A DNA stretch of 64,000 nucleotides from Pseudanabaena sp. UWO311. GTDB taxonomy: Bacteria > Cyanobacteriota > Cyanobacteriia > Pseudanabaenales > Pseudanabaenaceae. The notes under the pieces are model-generated. The model did not search any database. It had not been told where the DNA came from and saw nothing but the letters and a program-made list of their open reading frames with translations. Location: assembly GCF_006937785.1 (NCBI RefSeq), contig NZ_SJEE01000019.1, positions 31,788 to 95,787 on the forward strand, in the 5' to 3' direction. Shown piece after piece: positions 16,531-24,242 of the stretch. The stretch's first letter is position 1; every line of letters begins with the position of its first letter. Both the position numbers and the translations under genes were made by a program.

Positions 16531-16619
16531 GCGTATCGGGTGATTACTAGGATCGTTGTTGTGTTATAAGATATTGTATTTAAATTATTAATTAAGGAGA
16601 TTTAAATCTAGAAATATAT

Positions 16620-17093
16620 ATGGATAATAATTTACAAATCAAGTTCTCTTGGGGTACATTCTGCCGCAGGGTAATTATAGATAAAGATACAGAAGAAGTA
16701 TCTTTAATTGATATTATTCCAGCATTAAATGTGGAGCAAGTTTCCCAAATTAAGCTAGAAAATGACAACCAAAAGATTATTGCGTCTTTAGGACAAGTTT
16801 ATGTAGCTGCTTTATTTGAAAAAGTAGATTGTTCAGACGATGAAATTAATGAAAAATTAAATATTGAATTATTGCAAACTGGATTGCCGTCCGTATCTAT
16901 GCAGGTTGATATTCTAATAAAAAGTATAGAGTCTTCTACTTTTCTAAACCTTAATCTAGGGAATTTACTTTTGACTACTTCATTAGATATTTCTGAGTAT
17001 AACTTTGAAGTTATTTACAGATTAAAAGAGCAAGAATTGGGAAGAGTTGTAATGCCAGTAAGAGTTAAATTTAAATTATTGGACAATAAATAA
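16620..17093 (+). CDS. Beta-rich hypothetical protein, passenger gene 4
   Basis: This 157-residue protein opens 'FSWGTFCRRVIIDKDTEEVS' followed by 'LIDIIPALNV', then alternates predicted beta strands with acidic loops. The N-terminal pattern (Cys-x-x-Val... 'SLIDI') recalls the DUF6941-type beta-sandwich proteins, but this is only a resemblance. It is the first gene of a tight three-gene set: passenger 5 starts one base after its stop. An AAGGAG sequence lies about 20 bases before the ATG, further than usual. The function is unknown. Confidence 0.65.
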   Translation: MDNNLQIKFSWGTFCRRVIIDKDTEEVSLIDIIPALNVEQVSQIKLENDNQKIIASLGQVYVAALFEKVDCSDDEINEKLNIELLQTGLPSVSMQVDILIKSIESSTFLNLNLGNLLLTTSLDISEYNFEVIYRLKEQELGRVVMPVRVKFKLLDNK

Positions 17094-17094
17094 T

Positions 17095-17610
17095 ATGAAT
17101 ACTATTTTATCTGCTAATCAAAAAAACATATCTTATCTGCCGACTAACGCAAAACCTTCTTATAATAGTGGTAAATCCATTAAATTGTTTGTGGCTGTAA
17201 GTATGCCTAGTGTTGTTAGTAACTCCTCTAATATAAATAGTAGTTATCAAATAACTAAACAGCGTCTTCTTGATATTGATGATACAAGCTGTGAAGATAA
17301 TGAAGACGACTGGGGTGCTACTCGTCCAACTCACTTTGCATGGCAAAAAAGCCTAGAGCTTCTACAGGAAATAGAAAAATATATGAAATCCAATTTCCCA
17401 TTAGGATTTGCTAATTTGGCGAGTACTGGTGGTATTGATCTAATATGGAAAAATCGCAAAACAGAAAATGAAGTTATAGTATTTATCCCTTCAACAGAAA
17501 ATGAAAATATATCCTTATATATTGGAGATTTATCAGACAAAAAAAGTAATCTTTGGATCAATCCTTCAATTCAAGTATTAGTTACAGTTTTGCAATTTTT
17601 ATATCAATAA
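17095..17610 (+). CDS. Hypothetical protein, passenger gene 5
   Basis: This 171-residue protein has a Ser/Asn-rich N-terminus (residues 1-70) and a compact C-terminal domain (about 75-171). The domain shows 'DDWGATRPTHFAWQKSLELL', 'FPLGFANLASTGGIDLIW' and 'VIVFIPSTENENISLYIG'. The C-terminal layout recalls a cyanobacterial hypothetical family encoded just upstream of a second short protein, as here, but I know no assigned function for the pair. One base separates it from each neighbour, implying translational coupling. Confidence 0.65.
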   Translation: MNTILSANQKNISYLPTNAKPSYNSGKSIKLFVAVSMPSVVSNSSNINSSYQITKQRLLDIDDTSCEDNEDDWGATRPTHFAWQKSLELLQEIEKYMKSNFPLGFANLASTGGIDLIWKNRKTENEVIVFIPSTENENISLYIGDLSDKKSNLWINPSIQVLVTVLQFLYQ

Positions 17611-17611
17611 T

Positions 17612-17965
17612 GTGATTAACCAAGAATTTCCCCCATTATCAGATGAGGAAAAAGTTTATCGTGCAATTGCTAGAAAGAAAGGATGGATAGATCCTGAAAC
17701 AAATGATGTTACCTATGCAGCTTTCGAGTTGCGTCTTAGCAGAGACCCTCCAGAACTAAAACTTTCTGTTTTGATATCTCCTGAAAAGCCTTCTAATTTC
17801 ACTACTTATGGATTTATTGAAATTCAAGTAAAAGATATTCGTGCTTTAGGTCTTGATGTAATTCGAGATTCTAAAACTCATTTAAGTATTATAGGAATAC
17901 AACAAGATCTTAAAACCGCCACAGATACCGCAAGAAAATTAGCTAAAAAAGCAAAAGTTGTTTGA
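17612..17965 (+). CDS. Hypothetical protein, passenger gene 6
   Basis: This 117-residue protein uses a GTG start one base after the stop of passenger gene 5. It carries 'LSDEEKVYRAIARKKGWIDP', 'YAAFELRLSRDPPELKLSVL' and a basic C-terminal helix 'ATDTARKLAKKAKVV'. The combination 'A.E.R.S..PP.LKLSV' resembles the downstream partner of a two-gene hypothetical module seen in filamentous cyanobacteria. With passengers 4 and 5 it forms a fixed three-gene operon. A toxin-antitoxin or defence role is possible but not shown by sequence. Confidence 0.65.
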   Translation: MINQEFPPLSDEEKVYRAIARKKGWIDPETNDVTYAAFELRLSRDPPELKLSVLISPEKPSNFTTYGFIEIQVKDIRALGLDVIRDSKTHLSIIGIQQDLKTATDTARKLAKKAKVV

Positions 17966-18035
17966 GTAGCTAATTATTATAGATGGGTTATAGAATATTT
18001 ACTTTTAGATACACCTACAAAAGGCAGGGAAGGAT

Positions 18036-18176
18036 ATGGATAACCAAGATAAAAACTTAGATAAGCCATTATCTGAATTTAACAAATTTGCTGATTTTGC
18101 CAAAAAATTACTAGCAGTACCAAAGCCAGAAGTCCAAGCAAAGGCAATAAGAGTAGTTAAGCGCAAAACCAACTAA
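18036..18176 (+). CDS. 46-residue hypothetical protein, passenger gene 7
   Basis: This short frame opens with ATG six bases after an AAGGAT-type ribosome site (GGGAAGGAT) and encodes a Lys-rich peptide beginning 'MDNQDKNLDKPLSEFNKFAD' and ending 'AIRVVKRKTN'. It reads as one amphipathic helix with a basic tail. It converges on the transposase gene, whose stop lies 12 bases beyond. I do not recognise it. Confidence 0.5.
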   Translation: MDNQDKNLDKPLSEFNKFADFAKKLLAVPKPEVQAKAIRVVKRKTN

Positions 18177-18187
18177 GGCATAAATTC

Positions 18188-19120
18188 TTAGTCGTTTTTA
18201 CCAGTCAAGTTTTTATAAGTGAGTCTTTTACCACTCAAAGAGCTAGCAGCAAAAACAAATCTTTCGCCATCATTAGCTTTGCGATAGTTAAAGCGAAAGC
18301 ATTGCTCATCTAAATAGCGGAATAAGTGAAAAGGTTCTACGCTGATGTAAGTACCCTTTAAAGCACGTTTCAGCAAGCTCCAAAAGTTCTCAATTCCATT
18401 GGTAGAAATATGACCATCTACATAAGCTTTAGCGTGGTCAATAATCATATGGATGTATTGCTCATCAGTTAGCAAATCATAGCCAGAATGAGCATCTGTA
18501 TAGACGGTAGAGCCTGTTTCTACAACTTCCTTAACTTCTTCTGTTAATACTTCTCTTTTGGTGCTAGAGATAACTTTAGCTTTTACCTTGCGAGTAGTTC
18601 TATCTAAAACACCTAAAACGATAGTTTTGCCAGAAGTACCACGACCTCCAAGCTTAGCGCGTTTAGCTCTGTGCATAAATCTAGCTTTACCGCCTACATA
18701 GGTTTCATCAATTTCTACAGCACCAGACATCTTTTCAAAACTACCATTTTGCATCGCTAATCTAATTCTTGACAGTAGAAACCAAGCTGTTTTTTGAGTA
18801 ATACCGATCGCTCTATGGATTTCATAGGAGCTAACACCATTCTTACAATTAGCGATCATCCAGATAGCGATTAACCACTTATCAAGCCCTAAAGGGCTAT
18901 CTTCCATAACAGTACCAGTCTTAATAGAGAACTGCTTGCGACATTCTTTGTTTTTGCACTTCCAGATTTTACGAGTACAAGTATATCCAACTTCCTTAGA
19001 GCCGCAATGGGGGCAAGTAACACCATCAGACCAACGAAGATTAACAACAGTTTCAAAAGCTTTCTCTGGATCTGCAAAGTATAAAACTGCTTCTTGTAAT
19101 GTTTGTGGTAATTCGCTCAT
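18188..19120 (-). CDS. IS1595 family (ISXO2-like) transposase
   Basis: The 310-residue protein has an N-terminal zinc ribbon ('CPHCGSKEVGY' and 'CKNKECRKQF', about residues 35-70) followed by a DDE-type catalytic domain of the ISXO2 type. The first acid lies in 'AVEIDETYVGGK' near residue 140, the second in 'VYTDAHSGYDLL' near 205, and the last block is 'STNGIENFWSLLKRALKGTY' near 245. The length and all motifs are as expected, so the enzyme looks intact. It should cut and join at the 29-bp inverted repeats (15612 and 19184). It points toward its cargo from the right end. Confidence 0.92.
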   Translation of the reverse strand: MSELPQTLQEAVLYFADPEKAFETVVNLRWSDGVTCPHCGSKEVGYTCTRKIWKCKNKECRKQFSIKTGTVMEDSPLGLDKWLIAIWMIANCKNGVSSYEIHRAIGITQKTAWFLLSRIRLAMQNGSFEKMSGAVEIDETYVGGKARFMHRAKRAKLGGRGTSGKTIVLGVLDRTTRKVKAKVISSTKREVLTEEVKEVVETGSTVYTDAHSGYDLLTDEQYIHMIIDHAKAYVDGHISTNGIENFWSLLKRALKGTYISVEPFHLFRYLDEQCFRFNYRKANDGERFVFAASSLSGKRLTYKNLTGKND

Positions 19121-19155
19121 TTAATTCTTTTAACCCCTCGTTTAATATAATTAAT

Positions 19156-19184
19156 TATATACGATAGTGGTATTAAATACAATA
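19156..19184 (-). repeat. Right inverted repeat of the IS1595-like element
   Basis: Inverted partner of 15612-15640 with one mismatch, 36 bases upstream of the transposase start codon. Confidence 0.85.
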
Positions 19185-19251
19185 AGTTTACATAGAAAAA
19201 TCCTAAATTATTGCTAAAATTATCAAAATATTTTTTTTAGCGGTAAATCTA

Positions 19252-20167
19252 ATGAAAAACAAAATTACGCATGAAGGTGAAATAAAGCTAGGTGATTTTT
19301 CAATTCCTTGCTATGTCCTTGAAGATGGTAAACGGGTTTTGTCTGGTAGAGGGATGCAATCAGCCTTGAAAATGGTTGATGAGACACCAGAAAACAAGAA
19401 AACGTCGGGGGCCAGATTTAGACCGATATTTGAATCAAAAAACGCTAGAACCCTTTATATATAAGGATAAAAAGGTAGACCACTTCAGCCCGATTGATTG
19501 CTATAAAGGTAATCAAAAAATCAATGGTTTTGAAGCTACGATCCTTATTGATATTTGTGATGCTTTTCTAGAAGCACGAAGAACTATTGAGCTTTCTTCT
19601 AGGCAGCAAATAATAGCCGATCAATGTGAAGTCCTTGTAATGGGATTTGCGAAACTAGGTTTGATAGCTCTTATTGATGAAGCTACAGGCTATCAATACG
19701 ACAGGGAGAAAGATGAACTTCAAAGGTTGATCAATATCTACGTTGTTGAAGAGTTAAGACCATGGAGCCATACCTTTAAAGATACTTACTACAAAGAAAT
19801 ATTTCGATTGAGAGGATGGGATTTTACCGTATCAGGTATAAAAAAACGACCAGGAGTTGTTGGCACATGGACAACTAAGCTGATTTATGATCAGCTTCCA
19901 AAAGGAGTTGTAGATGAGCTGAAGAAAAAGACTCCTAAAAGTGAAAGTGGCAACTATACCGCAAGATTGCATCAAAGTTTAACGAGTGATATTGGAGAGC
20001 CTCATTTAAAATCCCAATTAGATTCCGTTATTACACTCATGGAAGCATCTGACACATGGGATGAATTTATAAAAAACTTCAACAAAGTTGTAGCAAGAAG
20101 GCAGGGATATCATCAGTTGGATTTAAAACTTGAATTAAAACCAGAAGATTTCCCAGAGGACAAGTAA
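19252..20167 (+). pseudogene. P63C-domain protein gene, frameshifted
   Basis: Two overlapping frames together encode a protein of about 305 residues. The first (19252 to about 19419) gives the N-terminus with 'VLEDGKRVLSGRGMQSALKM'. The second continues 'LDRYLNQKTLEPFIYKD', 'GFEATILIDICDAFLEARR', 'GFAKLGLIALIDEATGYQYD', 'TYYKEIFRLRGW' and 'ARLHQSLTSDIGEPHLKSQL', which I assign to the P63C domain known from phage and DNA-virus regulators. Removing one T from the TTT run at 19417-19419 restores a single frame ('SGARLDRYLNQ'). So this is a one-base insertion, a sequencing error, or slippage. It is the only gene of the outer element. Confidence 0.8.
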
Positions 20168-20180
20168 AAACGAAAAAAGA

Positions 20181-20229
20181 CTAAAATTTTAAGCTTGGTG
20201 TGTCAAGTATATTAACGCCTTTATAAAGG
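20181..20229 (-). repeat. Right 49-bp terminal inverted repeat
   Basis: Perfect inverted copy of 15527-15575. It begins 14 bases after the stop of the P63C gene. Confidence 0.9.
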
Positions 20230-20264
20230 CGGCTGGGTGGATCTAGACAATTCTTAAATGGTTT

Positions 20265-20300
20265 CTTAGAAGCAATTCATGAATTGCTTCTAAGTTTTTT
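20265..20300 (+). terminator. Hairpin with T tract at the right border
   Basis: CTTAGAAGCAATTC-AT-GAATTGCTTCTAAG followed by TTTTTT would stop plus-strand transcripts leaving the mobile region. It overlaps the last codon of the minus-strand TPR gene. Confidence 0.7.
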
Positions 20301-21948
20301 GGTTCATTAAAGCTTCCTTTGCGTCAAGCAGATTTTGTATTAATTCTGGTACATCTTGACGATCATCTAAATTCTTTTTAATCGTCAAAGCTTGCTGATA
20401 AGCATCGATTGCTTTTTGATATTGCTTAATTGCAAAAAAAGAATTACCTAGATTAGATAATAAACTAGCTTGACTTGCAAAATTTTTAAATTCTTTAAAG
20501 ATAGATAGACTTTCTTGATAGCTAGCGATCGCCTGTTGATAATTATCTAGCGCGAAGTAAGAATTTCCTAGATTCCAGAGAATCGCTCCTGCACTCCTTC
20601 GATCACGCTTAATTTTTCCATAAATAGAAAGACTTTCTTGATAGTTATCAATTGCCTTCTGATAATTCTTACTATCATAGTAGGCATCACCTAAGCTCCA
20701 AAGTACATCTTCTTCAGTAAAGGAAACAGATTTAACATTATCTCTATTATTCTTATTGTATAGTTTTGCAATGGCTAAAGAGCGGGTATAGTAATCAATT
20801 GCTAGTGGATACTGCTTTAATTCGCCATAGGATCGAGCAATATCTTTAAACAAATAATATAGTCCGAGATTTTCTGAATGGATAGCTGTCTCTAAAACTG
20901 GCGACTCAAATTTTAAAGCTTGAAAATAAAAATCAATTGCTTTTTGATATTGTCCCAATTCATGATAGGTATTACCTAAACTAGCGATTGTTCCCTTTTG
21001 TAAATCGCGATCATTAGTTTGTTGTGCGATCAATAATGTTTGTTGATAGTATTTGATTACTTGCTCTTTACTAATTACATCTTCATAGCTGCTAGACAAA
21101 AAATGTAAAAGCTTAATTGTATTTGGGACATCCTTAATCTGAGAGAAAACATCTAAAGATTTTTGACAGTAGTTAATCGATTTTTGCCACATTTCTATCT
21201 TGCTCAGAGATAGTTTATCGATATAACTTGAGTCATCTTTATGATACAAACTACAGAGTTCCTTTAATACAGATGCTTCTAATTGATGATCGCTAGTTTT
21301 TTTAGCGATCACTAAAGATTGCTGATATAAGTCTAAGACTTTTTGAAAATACGATCCGTTACTATGAGTAACACCAAGATATTTAAGAACTCTACCTTCT
21401 AATGGAAGATCGCCAATTTTTTTAGCGATCGCTAAAGCTTGCTCGTAATATTTTATTGCTCGATCATAAAAACTCGTTCTATCAACATGACGACCTAATC
21501 CAATTAAAGCTTCAGCTTCTAGTTTTGGATTACCAATTTTTTTAGCGATCGCTAGAGCTTGCTTGAAATGGTTTTCTCTCTCTGTAAAACCAAAACCCTC
21601 AAAATAAACAGGCTTATACCTATACAAACCTATTTCCAATGCATCCTGATTATAGTAAGCCGTGCTCATTCCATTCAGAGACTCAGCTTCCCCCTGAAGA
21701 TCTCCCACCTGCCGATAAATCTTTAAAGCCTTTTGATAGGCTTTAAAGGCTTCCAGATTTTGACTAACCTCAAGATTTTGCTTCGCTTGCTTGAGTAAGT
21801 TATCTGCCAGAGATTTCTGATCTTGAATTGTTGCTACTGATTGCGCCCATGCTGCACTTTTGCTCTCAAGAATTAGCATGGATGTACTCGGTAAAGAAAC
21901 CAACAGTAGCAATGAAAATGCGATCGGCGAAGTTAAATTTTTATACAT
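20290..21948 (-). CDS. Exported tetratricopeptide-repeat protein
   Basis: This 552-residue protein starts with a signal peptide (about residues 1-35, ending near 'KSAAWAQS') and consists of roughly ten TPR units. Many read 'Y.KAIDFYQQALAIAKKIGD' with intervening 'EA..L..LG..Y'. Such helical solenoids bind partner proteins; cyanobacterial members of this type are usually periplasmic or membrane-associated and functionally unassigned. The DNA repeats caused by near-identical units (for example near 21290, 21420 and 21540) are coding, not mobile. No peptidase or CHAT domain follows. It lies back to back with the phasin-like gene on the same strand. Confidence 0.85.
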   Translation of the reverse strand: MYKNLTSPIAFSLLLLVSLPSTSMLILESKSAAWAQSVATIQDQKSLADNLLKQAKQNLEVSQNLEAFKAYQKALKIYRQVGDLQGEAESLNGMSTAYYNQDALEIGLYRYKPVYFEGFGFTERENHFKQALAIAKKIGNPKLEAEALIGLGRHVDRTSFYDRAIKYYEQALAIAKKIGDLPLEGRVLKYLGVTHSNGSYFQKVLDLYQQSLVIAKKTSDHQLEASVLKELCSLYHKDDSSYIDKLSLSKIEMWQKSINYCQKSLDVFSQIKDVPNTIKLLHFLSSSYEDVISKEQVIKYYQQTLLIAQQTNDRDLQKGTIASLGNTYHELGQYQKAIDFYFQALKFESPVLETAIHSENLGLYYLFKDIARSYGELKQYPLAIDYYTRSLAIAKLYNKNNRDNVKSVSFTEEDVLWSLGDAYYDSKNYQKAIDNYQESLSIYGKIKRDRRSAGAILWNLGNSYFALDNYQQAIASYQESLSIFKEFKNFASQASLLSNLGNSFFAIKQYQKAIDAYQQALTIKKNLDDRQDVPELIQNLLDAKEALMNQKT

Positions 21949-21985
21949 AGCAATTTGTTTGTTTCTAGGCTAAAAAAATGAGATT

Positions 21986-22354
21986 TTATTTCTGTAACCT
22001 TTTGAGTTCATCTTGTAAGGCTTGAACTTTGCTTTTGAGAGAATCCACATCGCTTACAGTTTGATTAGAATCACCATCTTCCTCATCATCAATTGAGATT
22101 GTGCGTGGGGCATCTTTGCTGCTAGGATTTGGAGCACTCTCCCCAATCGGCTTTTGAGAGTTACGGACTAGGTCATCTACAAACTTTTTCGCTTCTTCGG
22201 TTGTCATCTCGCCACGTTCAACTAGGTCGTCAGCTAATTTACTAGCCTGTGTGCGAAGTTCACCGAGAGTCTCACCAGCCTTTTCACCTGCGACAGTCGC
22301 CAAGCCTAGACCTAGATAAAATGCTTTTTGGACGATGCCACCAAATGGATTCAT
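21986..22354 (-). CDS. Phasin-like / helical small protein
   Basis: Started at 22354 the protein has 122 residues. An ATG two codons upstream is only two bases from the GGAG site, while 22354 has a spacing of eight, so it is preferred. After a short hydrophobic stretch 'GIVQKAFYLGLGLATVAGEK' comes an amphipathic helix typical of phasin-like proteins ('ELRTQASKLADDLVERGEMT', 'KKFVDDLV'), an acidic linker and a C-terminal coiled coil ('LKSKVQALQDELKRLQ'). Phasins coat polyhydroxyalkanoate granules, but related helical proteins have other roles. No PHA synthase is in this window. It is divergent from menE. Confidence 0.7.
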   Translation of the reverse strand: MNPFGGIVQKAFYLGLGLATVAGEKAGETLGELRTQASKLADDLVERGEMTTEEAKKFVDDLVRNSQKPIGESAPNPSSKDAPRTISIDDEEDGDSNQTVSDVDSLKSKVQALQDELKRLQK

Positions 22355-22377
22355 TGCCATTACTCCATAAAATTTTA

Positions 22378-22424
22378 TGATAGTCATTATGGAGATTGCA
22401 AAGCAATCTCCATAATGACTATCA
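22378..22424. repeat. 22-pair hairpin between divergent genes
   Basis: TGATAGTCATTATGGAGATT plus GC and its complement around an AAA loop. It lies between two divergent start codons, so it cannot be a terminator for either gene and would fall in a leader or promoter. Confidence 0.8.
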
Positions 22425-22436
22425 TATCTCGATATT

Positions 22437-23927
22437 ATGAAATTTCCCAACTGGCTATCACAACGAGCGGTGCAAAAGAAAGATGCGATCGCGCTCATCT
22501 TTAGAGCGCCTTTTGATCAAGAAGTAGAACGCTGGACATATGCGGAATTGGAAGCCAAGGTTAATCGCTGGGTAGAACACTTGCAAACATTGGGGATAAA
22601 ATCTGGCGATCTCATTGGATTGTTACTTACCAATCATCCGAGATATATCATACTTGTTCATGCATTAGTGAAGTGTGAAGCGATCGCAGTTTTCCTCAAT
22701 ATTCGCCTCACTACTGAAGAATTGCGTTGGCAGATAGAAGATAGTCAAGCTAAATATTTGCTTTGTGATGAGCTTACTAAATCAACTGTAAACAATCTGG
22801 ATAAACAAATCGATCGTTTAATCATTTCTGAAATATCTAGTTTTTCTCTGCTAAATTTTCAATTAAATGGCTGTAAACCTTGCAGCGAAAGTATAGATCT
22901 GGAAAATACACAGGGTATTTTCTATACATCGGGAACAACGGGTAAGCCCAAGGGAGTTCCCTTAACTTATAACAATCATTTCCATAGCGCGATCGCATCG
23001 GCGTTAAATTTAGGTATAGAGCCAAATGATAATTGGTTGCTCTGTATGCCATTGTTTCATGTAGGCGGATTGGCGATCGCATGGCGAAGTGTGATTAATG
23101 GAACGACGATTACGCTTTTACCAAAATTTGATGAGCAGGAAGTTTTAGATGCGATCGCCATTGAGAAAGTGACAATCATTTCTCTGGTACCAACGATGCT
23201 GAGCCGTTTGCTGACACATCCCCAATGGCAAAGCCTTCAGAAATTACGTGTGATTTTATTGGGTGGCGCACCAGCGAGTCCAGAACTAGTTGAACAATGC
23301 CTGCAATTGAATTTACCAATAAGTCCTACCTATGGCATGACTGAAACAGCTTCGCAAATAACTACGCTTTCATCCCATGAAGTACCTCAAAAAAGAGGAT
23401 CATCGGGCTTACCACTTTTTGGCAATCGACTGCGGATTGTCGATGATCAACAGCAAGATCTTGATGTTGGTGTGATCGGGCAAATTCTCATTCAAGGTGC
23501 AAGCGTGATGAATGGTTATCTCAATCAGCCGAATGATTCTATTCAAGATGGTTGGCTGCATACAGGTGATTTAGGCTATCTCGATCGCGATGGCTATCTC
23601 TATGTGGTCAGTCGTCGTTCTGATTTGATTATTAGTGGTGGTGAAAATATTTATCCGACGGAAATTGAGGCGATTTTACTAGAACATCCTGCGATCGCAG
23701 AGGTTTGTGTTGTAGGCATATGCGATCGCGAATGGGGGGAAACAGTTACAGCCATAATCGTGAGTAATGTGCAATTATCACTAACAGAAATTAGAAGCTT
23801 TTGTGAGCAAAAATCTTTAGCACGATATAAATTACCCAAGTCTATATATATTTGGGAGTCTTTGCCCAAAACTGCTTCTGGCAAATTATTGCGTCAAGAA
23901 ATTCGAGATCGCCTAGAGCCTGCATAA
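22437..23927 (+). CDS. menE: o-Succinylbenzoate-CoA ligase
   Basis: This 496-residue member of the acyl-adenylate-forming family has the AMP-binding P-loop 'FYTSGTTGKPKGVP' near residue 163. The A5 block 'PTYGMTETASQI' is near 298, the hinge 'TGDLGYLDRDGYLYVVSRRS' near 378, and the conserved C-terminal lysine in 'PKTASGKLLRQEI' near 480. The short length and the 'HVGGLAIAWRSV' block favour MenE over generic acyl-CoA ligases. MenE activates o-succinylbenzoate in the naphthoquinone pathway that yields phylloquinone for photosystem I in cyanobacteria. No other men gene is nearby. The start ATG is 13 bases beyond the long hairpin. Confidence 0.85.
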   Translation: MKFPNWLSQRAVQKKDAIALIFRAPFDQEVERWTYAELEAKVNRWVEHLQTLGIKSGDLIGLLLTNHPRYIILVHALVKCEAIAVFLNIRLTTEELRWQIEDSQAKYLLCDELTKSTVNNLDKQIDRLIISEISSFSLLNFQLNGCKPCSESIDLENTQGIFYTSGTTGKPKGVPLTYNNHFHSAIASALNLGIEPNDNWLLCMPLFHVGGLAIAWRSVINGTTITLLPKFDEQEVLDAIAIEKVTIISLVPTMLSRLLTHPQWQSLQKLRVILLGGAPASPELVEQCLQLNLPISPTYGMTETASQITTLSSHEVPQKRGSSGLPLFGNRLRIVDDQQQDLDVGVIGQILIQGASVMNGYLNQPNDSIQDGWLHTGDLGYLDRDGYLYVVSRRSDLIISGGENIYPTEIEAILLEHPAIAEVCVVGICDREWGETVTAIIVSNVQLSLTEIRSFCEQKSLARYKLPKSIYIWESLPKTASGKLLRQEIRDRLEPA

Positions 23928-24242
23928 AATCCACAAATTATAGCGATGCGCTACAATGATCAACTCGACAGCCTGATTGTCAAATTTATGGCTAATACTT
24001 GTCATATTAAAACCCAATTCTTGGGTGGCGGCGCTTAGCGCCGCCACCCAAGAATTGGGTTTTATGTCCTAGTACACTTGGCGACAGCTATAAAAGAACA
24101 CAAAGTACCACCAAAGATGTTCTTGAAACAAAACATCGTCGTTTCCATTAAAGATCGTCGATGAGAAGCTGAGCCACGGTTCCATTCTTTACGCCAATTC
24201 GGTAGTGCGATAAAGTTCATTAGTACAAATTACTATGTGTGG
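23928..24242. other. Convergent intergenic region with a family A repeat
   Basis: About 315 bases between menE and the WGR gene. It contains the hairpin 24009-24063 and its TAGTACACTTGG flank box. The rest shows no gene. Confidence 0.6.
24009..24063. repeat. 26-pair hairpin, family A
   Basis: AAAACCCAATTCTTGGGTGG plus CGGCGC pairs perfectly with its complement around a TTA loop. The box 24069-24093 (TAGTACACTTGGCGACAGCT and ATAAA) follows and matches 11666-11690 inverted. Confidence 0.88.

Larger units (their letters stand above)
15612..19184. mobile_element. IS1595-family-like transposon with passenger genes
   Basis: The ends 15612-15640 and 19156-19184 are inverted repeats of 29 bp with one mismatch (TATTGCATTTAATACCACTA then TCGTATATA on the left). 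The transposase gene sits next to the right end and points inward. Seven small plus-strand genes fill the left 2.5 kb. IS1595-family elements are known to carry passenger genes in several subgroups. An eight-base target duplication, usual for the family, is not evident, so the exact ends are uncertain by some bases. Confidence 0.8.
15527..20229. mobile_element. Outer mobile element with 49-bp perfect terminal inverted repeats
   Basis: The ends 15527-15575 and 20181-20229 are perfect inverted repeats of 49 bp that begin with the palindrome CCTTTATAAAGG and contain TTGACACACCAAGCTT. They enclose a frameshifted P63C-domain gene and an inserted IS1595-like element (15612-19184). Without that insertion the unit would be about 1.13 kb and would carry only the P63C gene. 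No transposase of its own is visible and I find no clear target-site duplication. It could be a non-autonomous element moved in trans, or an unknown mobile class that uses the P63C protein. Confidence 0.75.

Noticed and set aside
15604..19192. Target-site duplication of the IS1595-like element
   Set aside because: The eight bases next to the 29-bp repeats do not match each other, and shifting the ends did not produce a match.
20390..21560. Repeated DNA segments
   Set aside because: They are coding TPR units within one gene, not mobile repeats.
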